Positions 1-9,372 of a DNA stretch of 64,000 nucleotides are shown here, piece after piece. The stretch covers positions 35,644 through 99,643 of the forward strand of contig CAVXBV010000001.1 of the NCBI GenBank assembly GCA_963760125.1, read 5' to 3'. This DNA is from RYN-111 sp963760125. GTDB lineage: Bacteria > Actinomycetota > Actinomycetes > Mycobacteriales > SCTD01. Under the pieces are notes generated by a model. The model was not told the DNA's origin and did not search any database. It worked only from the letters and a program-made list of their open reading frames with translations. The position numbers and the translations under genes were made by a program. Each line of letters starts with the position of its first letter. The stretch's first letter is position 1.

Positions 1-571
1 CGCCCATGAGCCCGCCCCAGGACTGCGCCCTCGGGAGCTCGACCGGGTTGGTGCGGTCCCGGACGTCGAAGGTCTGGCCCTCGGAGCCGTAGAGGTAGGT
101 GCAGGGCGTGTTCGCGCAGACGACCGTGTGGGCGCCGCCCGGGGCGAGCGTGCCCGTGATGCGCGGCAGCGACGGGTCGCTGACGTCGACCACGTGGAGG
201 TAGAGGAACCCCTCGAACTCGGTGAGGAACGCAGTCTTGCCGTCCTCCGAGACCGCGATGTCCTCGTTCTCCCAGTTGTACATCGGGAGGTGGCCGAGCA
301 GCAGCGGCTTCGTCGGGTCGGTCGCGTCGTAGATCGACAGGCCTGCGGCGCCGCTCACGAACGCGCGGACCTGGCTGCCGACCTTGCGCACCTCCATGGA
401 GACGCCTGCGCCGTCCAGCGGCAGGGTGCCCACGTGGGTGACGTTCGAGGAGCGCGGCTCCGCACCGGACGCAGGCAGCACCGGGGGAACCGGCACGGGC
501 GGCGCCGCGACGGCGACGCCTCCGAGCACGAGACCGGCGGTAGCGGCCAGGGCGATCAGGGTGCGGCGCAC
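1..571 (-). CDS. Secreted LVIVD beta-propeller repeat protein, C-terminus beyond window
   Basis: Partial gene: it starts with GTG at 571 and runs off the left edge, so only about 190 residues are visible. GGAG lies 7-9 bases upstream of the start. The N-terminus is a signal peptide (MRRTLIALAA, then a hydrophobic core and an AVA-A cleavage-like site near residue 22), so the product is exported. The mature part carries repeats such as VSIYDATDPTKP-like and LHVVDVSDPSLPRI, and a segment ending TFDVRDRTNPVEL, which match the LVIVD repeat family of bacterial surface beta-propellers. The enzymatic or binding role of that family is unknown. The family call is good; the function is open. Confidence 0.75.
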   Translation of the reverse strand, partial: MRRTLIALAATAGLVLGGVAVAAPPVPVPPVLPASGAEPRSSNVTHVGTLPLDGAGVSMEVRKVGSQVRAFVSGAAGLSIYDATDPTKPLLLGHLPMYNWENEDIAVSEDGKTAFLTEFEGFLYLHVVDVSDPSLPRITGTLAPGGAHTVVCANTPCTYLYGSEGQTFDVRDRTNPVELPRAQSWGGLMG

Positions 572-651
572 GCGTGCTCCAGGGTCAGGGGGTGGGGGTT
601 GCCGGGTTCAACGACTCACTTCGCCGTCGGACGCGGGTTCCCTGCCTCCTG

Positions 652-1083
652 CTAGTGCGCGCCCATGCCCTCGGTGCCTGGCTGCACCAGCTCGACGAGG
701 ATGCCGCCGGAGCTCTTCGGGTGGATGAAGTTCACGCGCGAACCCGCCGTGCCGGTCCGTGGCTCGTCGTACAGCAGCCGGAGTCCCTCCCCGCGCAGGT
801 GCTCGCTGGCGGCGTCGATGTCCTCGACGCGGTACGCCATCTGCTGGATGCCGGGGCCGTTCTTGTCCAGGAACTTCCCGATCGTGGTGTCGGGGTTCAG
901 CGGCGAGAGCAGCTGGATGTACGAGCCGGACTCGCCGACCTCCATCATCGCCTCGCGGACGCCCTGCTCCTCGTTGACCTCCACGTGCACGCAGCGCATG
1001 CCGTAGCTCTTCTCGTAGAAGGCGATGGCGGTGTCGAGGTCGGCGACGGCGATGCCGACGTGGTCGATGGCTGTGATGCGCAC
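652..1083 (-). CDS. mce: Methylmalonyl-CoA epimerase
   Basis: 143 residues, the usual length. It interconverts (S)- and (R)-methylmalonyl-CoA in the propionyl-CoA to succinyl-CoA route. The protein is a two-module VOC fold: IDHVGIAVADLD gives the first metal His (H8), and GGILVELVQ near the C-terminus gives the metal Glu (about E131). Start GTG 1083 has GGGAG six bases upstream. It is divergent from a thiolase gene, and meaB, the G-protein chaperone of methylmalonyl-CoA mutase, lies just beyond. Together they fit catabolism of odd-chain acids, branched amino acids or propionate. The mutase genes themselves are not in the window. Confidence 0.93.
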   Translation of the reverse strand: MRITAIDHVGIAVADLDTAIAFYEKSYGMRCVHVEVNEEQGVREAMMEVGESGSYIQLLSPLNPDTTIGKFLDKNGPGIQQMAYRVEDIDAASEHLRGEGLRLLYDEPRTGTAGSRVNFIHPKSSGGILVELVQPGTEGMGAH

Positions 1084-1160
1084 GACAGGCTCCCAGTGTT
1101 CTTCGGTCGGGCGGGCGCACCTATCGTTGCAGGGACTCGCAGACGCAACAGGAGGCCCCC
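1084..1160. promoter_or_regulatory. Divergent promoter region mce / thiolase
   Basis: 77 bases between two divergent starts. A plus-strand -10-like TATCGT sits at 1122-1127, and the opposite strand reads GATAGG over the same bases, so the two promoters probably overlap. Both genes have ribosome binding sites: GGGAG for mce and AGGAGG at 1150-1155 for the thiolase. Seen from sequence only. Confidence 0.4.
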
Positions 1161-2348
1161 ATGACCAGTGTCATCGTCGCCGGTGCTCGTACGCCGATCG
1201 GAAAGCTGTCGGGGGCCCTCAAGGACTTCACGGCCATGGACCTGGGGGGTATCGCCATCGCGGGCGCCCTGGAGCGGGCCGGCGTGAGCGGCGACCAGGT
1301 CGACTACGTGATCATGGGCCACGTCCTGCAGGCCGGCCAGGGGCAGATCACCGCCCGCCAGGCCGCGGTCAAGGGCGGCATCCCGATGAACGTCCCCGCA
1401 CTGACCATCAACAAGGTCTGCCTGTCCGGCCTCGACGCCATCGCGCTCGCCGACCAGCTCATCCGTGCAGGTGAGGTCGAGGTCGTCGTCGCCGGCGGCA
1501 TGGAGTCGATGACCAACGCGCCGTACCTCCTGCCGAAGGGTCGCCAGGGCTACCGCTACGGCAACGCCGAGATCCTCGACGCGACGTTCCACGACGGCCT
1601 GTTCGACGCCTTCGACAAGGTCGCGATGGGTGAGGCGACCGAGGGAGCGGCCAAGAACTTCACGACCCAGAGCCGCGAGGAGCAGGACGCGTTCGCCGCC
1701 CGCAGTCATGAGCTCGCCGCGAAGGCCATCAAGGACGGGTTGTTCGGCGACGAGATCGTCCCGGTCACCATCCCGCAGCGCAAGGGCGACGCGATCGTCG
1801 TGTCCGAGGACGAGGGCGTGCGCGGTGCGACGACGGCCGAGTCGCTGGCCAAGCTCAAGCCCGCGTTCGTCAAGGACGGCACGCTGACCGCCGGCAACGC
1901 CTCGCAGATCTCCGACGGGGCCGCGGCCGTCGTCGTGATGAGCAAGGAGAAGGCTGAGTCGCTCGGCCTCACGTGGCTGGCCGAGATCGGTGCCCACGGC
2001 ATCGTCGCCGGCCCGGACAACTCCCTCCAGGAGCAGCCGGCCAACGCGATCAAGGCGGCGCTCGCCAAGGCCGGCAAGGACATCGGCGATGTTGATCTCT
2101 TCGAGCTGAACGAGGCCTTCGCCGCCGTCGGCATCGCCTCGACGCGCGCCCTCGGTGTCGACGCCGACAAGGTCAACGTCAACGGTGGCGCCATCGCCCT
2201 GGGCCACCCGATCGGTGCCTCCGGCGCCCGCGTCGTGCTGCACCTGGCGCTCGAGCTCCAGCGCCGCGGTGGCGGTCTGGGTGCCGCGGCGCTCTGCGGT
2301 GGCGGTGGCCAGGGCGACGCGCTGCTCATCACCGTCCCCAAGAGCTAG
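1161..2348 (+). CDS. Acetyl-CoA C-acetyltransferase (thiolase)
   Basis: 395 residues, typical for a thiolase. It makes acetoacetyl-CoA from two acetyl-CoA or cleaves 3-ketoacyl-CoA. Visible signatures are the acyl-enzyme cysteine in INKVCLSGLDA (about C87), the substrate-loop GGMESMTNAPY, NEAFAAV, the catalytic GHPIGASGARV, and the C-terminal CGGGGQGDAL cysteine. The start ATG 1161 has a strong AGGAGG. It is followed with no gap by meaB, and mce is divergent, so it is probably used in acyl-CoA catabolism. The exact substrate length (AtoB-like or FadA-like) cannot be read from sequence. Confidence 0.92.
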   Translation: MTSVIVAGARTPIGKLSGALKDFTAMDLGGIAIAGALERAGVSGDQVDYVIMGHVLQAGQGQITARQAAVKGGIPMNVPALTINKVCLSGLDAIALADQLIRAGEVEVVVAGGMESMTNAPYLLPKGRQGYRYGNAEILDATFHDGLFDAFDKVAMGEATEGAAKNFTTQSREEQDAFAARSHELAAKAIKDGLFGDEIVPVTIPQRKGDAIVVSEDEGVRGATTAESLAKLKPAFVKDGTLTAGNASQISDGAAAVVVMSKEKAESLGLTWLAEIGAHGIVAGPDNSLQEQPANAIKAALAKAGKDIGDVDLFELNEAFAAVGIASTRALGVDADKVNVNGGAIALGHPIGASGARVVLHLALELQRRGGGLGAAALCGGGGQGDALLITVPKS

Positions 2349-3305
2349 GTGGTCGTACGCCGGGCTCTCGACGTCCCGGACCTCGTCGCGCGCGCCGAGG
2401 CCGGTGAGGCGCGGGCAGTGGCCCGACTCATCACCCTCGTCGAGGACGCCTCCCCGTCCCTGCGCGAGGTGATGGCCCTGCTCGCCCCCCGGGCGGGGCA
2501 CGCCCGTGTCGTCGGGCTGACTGGCTCACCGGGGGTCGGGAAGTCCACGTCGACCAGCGCCCTCGTGGCGGCGTACCGGCGTCGAGGTCTGCGCGTCGGT
2601 GTGCTCGCCATCGATCCCTCCTCGCCGTTCTCCGGTGGGGCGCTGCTCGGCGACCGGGTCCGCATGCAGGAGCACGCCACGGACGAGGGCGTGTTCATCC
2701 GCTCGATGGCGACGCGTGGGCACCTGGGTGGGTTGTCGTGGGCGACGCCCCAGGCGCTGCGCGTCCTGTCGGCCGCGGGGTTCGACGTCGTGCTCATCGA
2801 GACGGTGGGCGTCGGGCAGGCGGAGCTCGAGATCGCCTCGCTCGCCGACACGACCCTGGTCCTGCTGGCCCCCGGGATGGGCGATGGCATCCAGGCCGCC
2901 AAGGCCGGGATCCTGGAAGTGGCTGACGTGTTCGTCGTGAACAAGGCCGACCGCGACGGGGCGGACACGGTGGCGCGCGACCTGCGGTACATGCTCTCGC
3001 TCGGTGACCGGCGCACCGACGACGGCTGGCGGGTGCCGATCGTCAAGACCGTTGCCTCGCGGGGGGAGGGCGCCGACGAGGTGATCGACGAGATCGGTCG
3101 GCACGGCGACTGGCTCGCCTCCTCCGGCCGGCTCGACGAGCGCCGGGTGCGGCGGGCGGCCGACGAGGTCGAGGCGATCGCACTGACCTCGCTGCGCGTG
3201 GATCTCCGTTCCGGCCCCGACCTGGTTGCCGTCGCGGCTCGGGTGGCGGCTGGGGAGCTCGATCCCTACACGGCCGCCGACGAGCTGGTGGCCGGCCGTG
3301 CCTGA
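2349..3305 (+). CDS. meaB: Methylmalonyl-CoA mutase-associated GTPase MeaB
   Basis: 318 residues. MeaB/ArgK-type G3E P-loop GTPase that guards cobalamin loading and protects B12-dependent methylmalonyl-CoA mutase. A Walker A GLTGSPGVGKST lies at about residues 56-67, a switch motif ETVGVGQAELE follows, and base recognition is VNKAD (about 196-200). The GTG start at 2349 abuts the thiolase stop codon, so it is probably co-translated. Its place beside mce and a thiolase supports a role in propionyl-CoA use. The family is certain. Service to a mutase encoded elsewhere is inferred. Confidence 0.93.
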   Translation: MVVRRALDVPDLVARAEAGEARAVARLITLVEDASPSLREVMALLAPRAGHARVVGLTGSPGVGKSTSTSALVAAYRRRGLRVGVLAIDPSSPFSGGALLGDRVRMQEHATDEGVFIRSMATRGHLGGLSWATPQALRVLSAAGFDVVLIETVGVGQAELEIASLADTTLVLLAPGMGDGIQAAKAGILEVADVFVVNKADRDGADTVARDLRYMLSLGDRRTDDGWRVPIVKTVASRGEGADEVIDEIGRHGDWLASSGRLDERRVRRAADEVEAIALTSLRVDLRSGPDLVAVAARVAAGELDPYTAADELVAGRA

Positions 3306-3330
3306 GACCCTGACCCGAAGGACCGCACCG

Positions 3331-3735
3331 GTGAATCCCCAGTCCCTTGACCTGCAGCCGCACCCCGAGGGCGGGTGGTACCGCGAGACCTGGCGTTCGC
3401 CCGAGACCGTAGACACCTCGGCGGGGTCTCGCTCTGCCGGGACATCGATCCTCTATCTGCTCGAGCCCGGCCAGGCCTCCGCGTGGCACCGGGTCCGGTC
3501 CGCCGAGCTGTGGCTCTGGCAGGGCGGGGGTTCCCTGCTGCTCTCTCTCGGAGGTACGTCGGCCCAGCCGGCCCTCGACCGGACCGTCGAGCTCGGCCCG
3601 GAGGGAGTGCTCCAGCACCTCGTCCAGCCCGGTGAGTGGCAGGCGGCCACTCCGACCGGAGACCAGTCCGCGGTGTGCGGCTGCGTGGTCGTGCCCGGGT
3701 TCGACTTCGCCGACTTCGAGCTGGAGGTCCGGTGA
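3331..3735 (+). CDS. Cupin-fold DUF985 family protein
   Basis: 134 residues from GTG 3331, chosen because AAGGA lies nine bases upstream. An in-frame GTG at 3298 would overlap meaB by eight bases and add 11 residues. The protein shows the DUF985 opening LQPHPEGGWYRETWRS, then ILYLLEPGQASAWHRVRSAELWLWQGG and CVVVPGFDFADFEL at the end. This is a single-domain cupin of unknown substrate, sometimes grouped with sugar or small-molecule isomerases. The next gene begins inside its stop codon (GTGA), so the pair is coupled. Function is not established. Confidence 0.85.
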   Translation: MNPQSLDLQPHPEGGWYRETWRSPETVDTSAGSRSAGTSILYLLEPGQASAWHRVRSAELWLWQGGGSLLLSLGGTSAQPALDRTVELGPEGVLQHLVQPGEWQAATPTGDQSAVCGCVVVPGFDFADFELEVR

Positions 3736-4022
3736 GCAGCGTCGCGCACGGCGAGCGGTCCCTGGCGCTGCGGGCACTTCACCTGGTGGCTCTGGTCGAG
3801 ACGACCTCCTTCGCCGTGCTGCTGGTCTGCTCGGTGCTCAAGCGGACGACGTCCTTCGACGCCGTCCCGGTGATGGGCCCGATCCACGGCGCCCTGTTCG
3901 TCGCCTTGGTGCTGCTCGTGCTGCAGACGCGGCCTCAGCTCGGTTGGAGCGGCCTGCGGACCTTGGTGGTCCTGACGATCGGTTCGCCGTTCGCCCACTT
4001 CTTCGTCCGCAAGGCGGTCTGA
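3732..4022 (+). CDS. DUF3817 small membrane protein
   Basis: 96 residues. GTG 3732 overlaps the DUF985 stop by four bases. Three hydrophobic stretches (about residues 14-33, 47-66 and 76-92) suggest an integral membrane protein, and the PxMGPIHGALF motif in the middle is typical of the actinobacterial DUF3817 family. That family also occurs as a domain in MFS-linked proteins, with no known activity. It ends a four-gene run starting with the thiolase, and its stop faces the hydrolase gene on the other strand. Confidence 0.8.
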   Translation: MSSVAHGERSLALRALHLVALVETTSFAVLLVCSVLKRTTSFDAVPVMGPIHGALFVALVLLVLQTRPQLGWSGLRTLVVLTIGSPFAHFFVRKAV

Positions 4023-4043
4023 GCCCCGCGACGGGGCCGATCC

Positions 4044-4939
4044 TCACGTGACGGCGGCGGCGAGCTCGCTGAGGATCCTCGGCAGGAGCGAGATCGTGAT
4101 GCTCAGGTGTCCGTGCTCGTCGAACAGGTGGCTCGACGCGCCGGGCACCTGTGCTGCCAGCCACTGCCCGTGGCTGAACGGCACCATGAGGTCCTGTGCT
4201 CCCTGCCAGATCGAGACCGGCACAGCGACCTCAGCCAGGAAGAAGCCCCAGGGCTGGGTGAAGGCCAGGTCGTCGTCCAGCCACCCGTGGTGGCCGATCT
4301 CGACCGCCTTCCGGAAGGTCGCAGCGACGTGCTCCGCGGCGACCCCGCTGAGAGCCGCTCGATCCACGTCGGGTACCAGTCCGCCCAGGGAGTCCGCGAC
4401 GCCGGCTCCCGTCACGGAGCGCATCTCGGCAGCCCACGTCATGACCCCCGGCTCGACGACGGCACGACCCGCGAGCGCCTGGGTGAACTCGACGACGTTC
4501 TCCTCGCCCATGCCGGCGAGGAAGTCCAGCCCCTGCGCGTCGTAGGGCGCGACCCCGGCGACGCTGGCCACGGCGCGACAGCGACCGGGGAGCAGCGCGC
4601 CGCAGGCGAGGGCGTGCGGTCCACCACCGGACACGCCGTAGGTGACGAAGTCCCCTAGCCCCAAGGCATCGAGGACCACTGCCGTGTCTGCCGCAGCATC
4701 AGCGACGGTCCGGCCGGGTGCGGGGGTGCTGGCGCCGTACCCGGGTCGGCCGTAGGTGATCCAACGCAGACCTGCCTCGCGGGCAGCAGCGATGGCTGCG
4801 TCGTCGCTGACCGGCCCGGTGGGCGTGCCCCCGTGATAGACGACCGGGAGGCCCGGGCCCTTACTGTCGACGACCTCGAGCACACGACCGTCGGGAGCAG
4901 TGACCATCATGGGCAGAACCTGCCACATCTGCGCCCTAC

Positions 4940-4943
<4 letters not shown>
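4044..4943 (-). CDS. Alpha/beta hydrolase
   Basis: 299 residues. The fold is shown by the oxyanion strand LPVVYHGGTPTG, the nucleophile elbow GVSGGGPHALACG (Ser near residue 107) and a late HGHLS segment for the catalytic His. The acid is probably in IWQGAQDLMVP. The start ATG overlaps the moaA stop (ATGA at 4940-4943), so it is translationally coupled to moaA. That linkage does not prove a role in molybdenum cofactor synthesis. The substrate is unknown; epoxide, lactone or ester hydrolysis are all possible. Confidence 0.82.
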
Positions 4944-5929
<986 letters not shown>

Positions 5930-5935
5930 CTGCTC

Positions 5936-5941
5936 AGGGTA
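5936..5941 (-). promoter_or_regulatory. Putative moaA -10 box, leaderless
   Basis: Minus-strand TACCCT, six bases before the GTG start of moaA. No ribosome binding site lies between, so transcription would start at or near the start codon. No Moco-riboswitch-length leader exists here. Confidence 0.45.
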
Positions 5942-5994
5942 GGCCCGCGCAGAAGATCTTGAGCGATGTGCGCGAGGTCACAGAACTCGGTCCG

Positions 5995-6024
5995 TTGACA
6001 GGGGTGACTGGCCAGACCGGCCAG
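5995..6024 (+). promoter_or_regulatory. TTGACA-like element and inverted repeat upstream of the secreted peptide
   Basis: TTGACA at 5995-6000 is followed by the inverted repeat CTGGCC-N5-GGCCAG at 6008-6024, 24 bases before the TTG start of the small peptide gene. No convincing -10 box lies 17 bases from TTGACA, so the repeat could be an operator or only GC-rich coincidence. Confidence 0.25.
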
Positions 6025-6047
6025 CACCTGACACGGAGGTAACCCCC

Positions 6048-6188
6048 TTGAAGCGTGTTCTCGCTGTCGCCGCCCTGCTCCTCGGTACTGCTGCTGCGGT
6101 TGCTGTCCCGGCCTCCGCCGAGACGGCCTGCCTGACCGTGCACGTGCAGGTCAACGACACCGTGGTGGACCAGGCGCCCTGCGTCTGA
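6048..6188 (+). CDS. 46-residue secreted peptide with two cysteines
   Basis: Unnamed small gene, too short for many gene callers. TTG 6048 has a strong GGAGG eight bases upstream. Residues 1-24 are a textbook signal peptide: MKRV, a long Ala/Leu/Val core, and VPASA-E as the cleavage site. The predicted mature peptide is only 22 residues, begins ETACLTVHVQVND and ends QAPCV, with cysteines at mature positions 4 and 21. The alternating hydrophobic pattern in LTVHVQVND suggests a beta hairpin that a disulfide could close. A terminator hairpin follows directly, so it is a single-gene unit. Function unknown; it could be a secreted structural or signalling peptide. Confidence 0.75.
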   Translation: MKRVLAVAALLLGTAAAVAVPASAETACLTVHVQVNDTVVDQAPCV

Positions 6189-6200
6189 GCCAGCCCGTAC

Positions 6201-6233
6201 GGAGCCGCCGGTGACCTCGGTCCCGGCGGCTCC
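6201..6233 (+). terminator. Terminator hairpin after secreted peptide
   Basis: Perfect 11-bp stem GGAGCCGCCGG (6201-6211) and CCGGCGGCTCC (6223-6233) with an 11-base loop, starting 12 bases after the stop codon. The tail is not T-rich, as is common in high-G+C bacteria. Confidence 0.7.
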
Positions 6234-6246
6234 GTCGTCTGTCGGC

Positions 6247-6252
6247 GATACT
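6247..6252 (+). promoter_or_regulatory. Putative -10 box of thioredoxin-TPR gene, leaderless
   Basis: GATACT, seven bases before ATG 6260. No ribosome binding site lies between, consistent with a leaderless transcript. Confidence 0.45.
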
Positions 6253-6259
6253 TGAGCCC

Positions 6260-7171
6260 ATGCAGCGACGTCCCACTGACCTGAACATCGCCGGCGCCGT
6301 GGACCTGTCCCGGCTGGCCAAGCCCGCCGCAGGGGCTCCCGGCGCGCCGGTGGCCAGCACCAGCCCGTACGTGCTGGACGTGACGCAGGAGGAGTTCGAG
6401 GAGAAGGTCCTCCGCGCCTCGCTGCAGGTGCCGGTCCTCGTCGACTTCTGGGCCGAGTGGTGTGGGCCGTGCAAGCAGCTCAGCCCGATCCTCGAGAGGT
6501 TGGCCGACGAGGCCGCCGGCGCGTGGATCCTGGCCAAGGTCGATGTCGATGCCAACCAGGAGCTGTCGACGCAGCTGCAGATCCAGAGCATCCCCGCGGT
6601 GTTCCTCGCGCTGGGTGGTCGCCTCGTTCCGGGGTTCCAGGGCGCGCTGCCGGAGGCGCAGCTCCGCGACTTCCTGACCCAGGTCATGGCCGCCGCCCAG
6701 CAGGCCGGGCTGCCCGGCCCCGGCGGCGACCCCGAGGAGGCGCCGGCGCTCCCGCCCGTCGACCCGGAGCTGCTCGCGGCCGAGGACGCCCTCGCCGCCG
6801 AGGACTACGCCGCGGCACTGGGGGCGTACGACGCCCTGCTGGCCCGCAAGCCCGGTGACGCCGAGGCGACCCTCGGGAAGGCCTGGGCCTCGCTCCTGCA
6901 GCGCGCCGTCCACCTCGACCCGGCGACGACGCTGGCCGCTGCCGCAGCAGCCCCGGACGACGTCGACGCGCAGACCGCCGCGGCGGACGTGGAGGTCCTG
7001 ACCGAGCAGATCCAGCCCGCGATCGACCGCCTCATCGGCTTCGTGCGACGGTCGGCCGGCGAGGACCGCGACCGGGCGCGGGTTCACCTGCTCGAGCTGT
7101 TCAGCGTCCTTGACCCGGAGGACGAGCGGATCGTCACCGGGCGCCGATCCCTGTCGAACGCCCTCTACTGA
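6260..7171 (+). CDS. ybbN: Thioredoxin-domain TPR protein, YbbN/CnoX-like
   Basis: 303 residues. The thioredoxin domain spans about 38-150 with the intact redox motif WAEWCGPCKQL (C68, C71). The rest (about 165-303) is helical, with a TPR-like AEDALAAEDYAAALGAYDALLARKPGDAEATLGKAW-type repeat pattern. This is the layout of YbbN/CnoX, a co-chaperone linked to chaperonin and DnaK clients. In actinobacteria the CxxC is usually kept, so thiol activity is likely. The 3' end overlaps the stop of glgB on the other strand by seven bases. No signal peptide, so cytoplasmic. Confidence 0.88.
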   Translation: MQRRPTDLNIAGAVDLSRLAKPAAGAPGAPVASTSPYVLDVTQEEFEEKVLRASLQVPVLVDFWAEWCGPCKQLSPILERLADEAAGAWILAKVDVDANQELSTQLQIQSIPAVFLALGGRLVPGFQGALPEAQLRDFLTQVMAAAQQAGLPGPGGDPEEAPALPPVDPELLAAEDALAAEDYAAALGAYDALLARKPGDAEATLGKAWASLLQRAVHLDPATTLAAAAAAPDDVDAQTAAADVEVLTEQIQPAIDRLIGFVRRSAGEDRDRARVHLLELFSVLDPEDERIVTGRRSLSNALY

Positions 7172-9372
7172 CCTAAGGCGCGCGGCCCGGGGGAGTGCAG
7201 CCAGACGCTCCCGAGCGGGGGGACCCGCAGGGAGGTGGAGGCCGGCTGGCCGTGCCAGCTCTGCGACCCGGCGGTCACCGCGCCCAGGTTCCCCACGCCG
7301 CTGCCGGCGTAGGCCTCCGCATCGGTGTTGAGGACCTCGGCCCACTCGCCTTCCCAGGGCAGCCCGAGGTGGTAGTCCTCGTGCGGCGTCCCGGCGAAGT
7401 TCGTGACGCAGGCGAGCGCTGACCCGTCGCTGCCGAAGCGCAAGAACGAGAAGACGTTGCCGGTGGCGTCGTTGGCGTCGATCCAGGCGAAGCCGGCCGG
7501 GTCGGTGTCGAGCGTCCACAGCGCAGGGGTGCTGGTGTAGATCGCGTTGAGGTCCTTCACCAGAAGGGCGACACCCCGGTGGTCGGGGAGGTCCATGAGC
7601 CACCAGTCGAGGGAGCGGGACTCGCTCCACTCCGACTCCTGCGCGAACTCCGAACCCATGAACAGCAGCTGCTTGCCCGGGTGAGCCCACATGAAGGCCA
7701 GGTAGGCGCGGACCCCGGCGAGCTGCTGCCAGCGATCACCCGGCATCTTGCGCAGCAGCGAGCCCTTGCCGTGCACGACCTCGTCGTGGCTGATCGGCAG
7801 CAGGTAGTTCTCGGAGTAGGCGTAGACCATCGAGAAGGTCATCTGGTGGTGGTGGTAGCCCCGGTAGACGGGCTCGTGCTCGACGTAGTCGAGCGAGTCG
7901 TGCATCCAGCCCATGTTCCACTTGAAGCCGAAGCCCAGACCGCCCAGGTGCGTGGGCCGGGTGACGCCGGGCCACGAGGTGGACTCCTCGGCGATCGTCA
8001 TCGCGGACGGGACGCGCCGGTAGACGACGGAGTTCATCTCCTGCAGGAACGTCACGGCCTCGAGGTTCTCGCGACCGCCGTACTCGTTGGGCAGCCACTC
8101 GCCCTCCTCGCGGGAGTAGTCGAGGTAGAGCATCGAGGCGACCGCGTCGACGCGCAGCCCGTCGATGTGGAACTCCTCGAGCCAGTAGACCGCGTTGGCG
8201 ACGAGGAAGTTGCGGACCTCGTTGCGTCCGAAGTCGAAGACGTAGGTGCCCCAGTCCATCTGCTCGCCGCGACGCGGGTCTGCGTGCTCGTACAACGGCG
8301 TGCCGTCGAAGCGGCCGAGGGAGAACTCGTCCTTGGGGAAGTGGGCGGGGACCCAGTCGACCAGCACACCGATGCCGGCCTGGTGGAGCCGGTCGACGAG
8401 GAAGCGGAACTCGTCGGGGGTGCCGAAGCGCGAGGTCGGCGCGTAGTAGGACGAGACCTGGTAGCCCCAGGAGCCGCCGAACGGATGCTCGCTGACCGGC
8501 AGCAGCTCGACGTGGGTGTAGCCCAACCAGGAGACGTACTCCACCAGCTCGTCGGCCAGCTCGACGTACGACAGCCCCTCGCGCCATGAGCCGAGGTGGA
8601 CCTCGTAGACGCTCATCGGTGCCGCGTGGGCGGGCGTGGCCGCACGACGGGCCAGCCACGCGTCGTCCTGCCAGACGTAGTCCGATGCGGCCACGACCGA
8701 CGCGGTCAACGGAGGCACCTCTGCCTGCCGGGCCATCGGGTCCGCCTTGTCGCGCCAGACCGAGTCCGCGCCGAGGACCCGGAGCTTGTAGCGCGTGCCC
8801 GGACCGAGGTCAGGGACGAACAGCTCCCAGACCCCGCTGGACCCGAGGGAGCGCATCGGGTGGGAGGAGCCGTCCCAGCCGTTGAAGTCGCCGATCACAC
8901 GGACGCCGCGGGCATTGGGGGCCCATACCGCGAACGAGACACCGGTGACGTCGCCGTAGTCGCGGACGTGCGCGCCGAGCACCTGCCAGAGGTACTCGTG
9001 TCGGCCTTCGCCGATCAGGTGCAGGTCGACCTCGCCGAGGGTCGGGAGGTAGCGGTACGGGTCGTCGGTCGGGTAGCTCGTCCCGCCGTACGTCACGTCC
9101 AGTCGGTAGTCGCGGACGTCACCGGTCAGCTCGGCCTCCCACACCCCGAAGGAGCGGTGCGTCAGGGGAAAGCGCTCACCGTCGACGACCGCGACGACCT
9201 GCTCAGCACCTGGCCGCAGGGAACGGACGACCACGCCCTTGCCCTGCGGGTGCATGCCCAGCAGCCCGTGGGGATCGTGATGGGCGCCGCCCGCCAGCCG
9301 CTCGAGCTCCTCCTCGGAGGGACCGGACGCCTTCGCGGTCGGCGTGACAGGGGGGGACTTCTGCTTGCTCAT
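7165..9372 (-). CDS. glgB: 1,4-alpha-glucan branching enzyme
   Basis: 735 residues from ATG 9372, chosen because it overlaps the mak stop (ATGA). An upstream in-frame start would add 17 residues reading into mak. It adds alpha-1,6 branches to linear glucan. N-terminal carbohydrate-binding modules come first (NARGVRVIGDFNGWDG near 153-168, CBM48-like), then the GH13 barrel: catalytic Asp in DGLRVDA (D409), acid/base Glu in IAEEST (about E462) and transition-state Asp in ISHDEVVHG (D530). Last gene of the operon glgE-treS-mak-glgB, where it branches the chains built by GlgE. Confidence 0.96.
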   Translation of the reverse strand: MSKQKSPPVTPTAKASGPSEEELERLAGGAHHDPHGLLGMHPQGKGVVVRSLRPGAEQVVAVVDGERFPLTHRSFGVWEAELTGDVRDYRLDVTYGGTSYPTDDPYRYLPTLGEVDLHLIGEGRHEYLWQVLGAHVRDYGDVTGVSFAVWAPNARGVRVIGDFNGWDGSSHPMRSLGSSGVWELFVPDLGPGTRYKLRVLGADSVWRDKADPMARQAEVPPLTASVVAASDYVWQDDAWLARRAATPAHAAPMSVYEVHLGSWREGLSYVELADELVEYVSWLGYTHVELLPVSEHPFGGSWGYQVSSYYAPTSRFGTPDEFRFLVDRLHQAGIGVLVDWVPAHFPKDEFSLGRFDGTPLYEHADPRRGEQMDWGTYVFDFGRNEVRNFLVANAVYWLEEFHIDGLRVDAVASMLYLDYSREEGEWLPNEYGGRENLEAVTFLQEMNSVVYRRVPSAMTIAEESTSWPGVTRPTHLGGLGFGFKWNMGWMHDSLDYVEHEPVYRGYHHHQMTFSMVYAYSENYLLPISHDEVVHGKGSLLRKMPGDRWQQLAGVRAYLAFMWAHPGKQLLFMGSEFAQESEWSESRSLDWWLMDLPDHRGVALLVKDLNAIYTSTPALWTLDTDPAGFAWIDANDATGNVFSFLRFGSDGSALACVTNFAGTPHEDYHLGLPWEGEWAEVLNTDAEAYAGSGVGNLGAVTAGSQSWHGQPASTSLRVPPLGSVWLHSPGPRALGQ

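Noticed and set aside
945..2501. Long minus-strand frame opposite the thiolase gene
   Set aside because: Low-complexity Arg/Gly/Asp-rich translation typical of antisense frames in high-G+C DNA; thiolase is clear on the plus strand.
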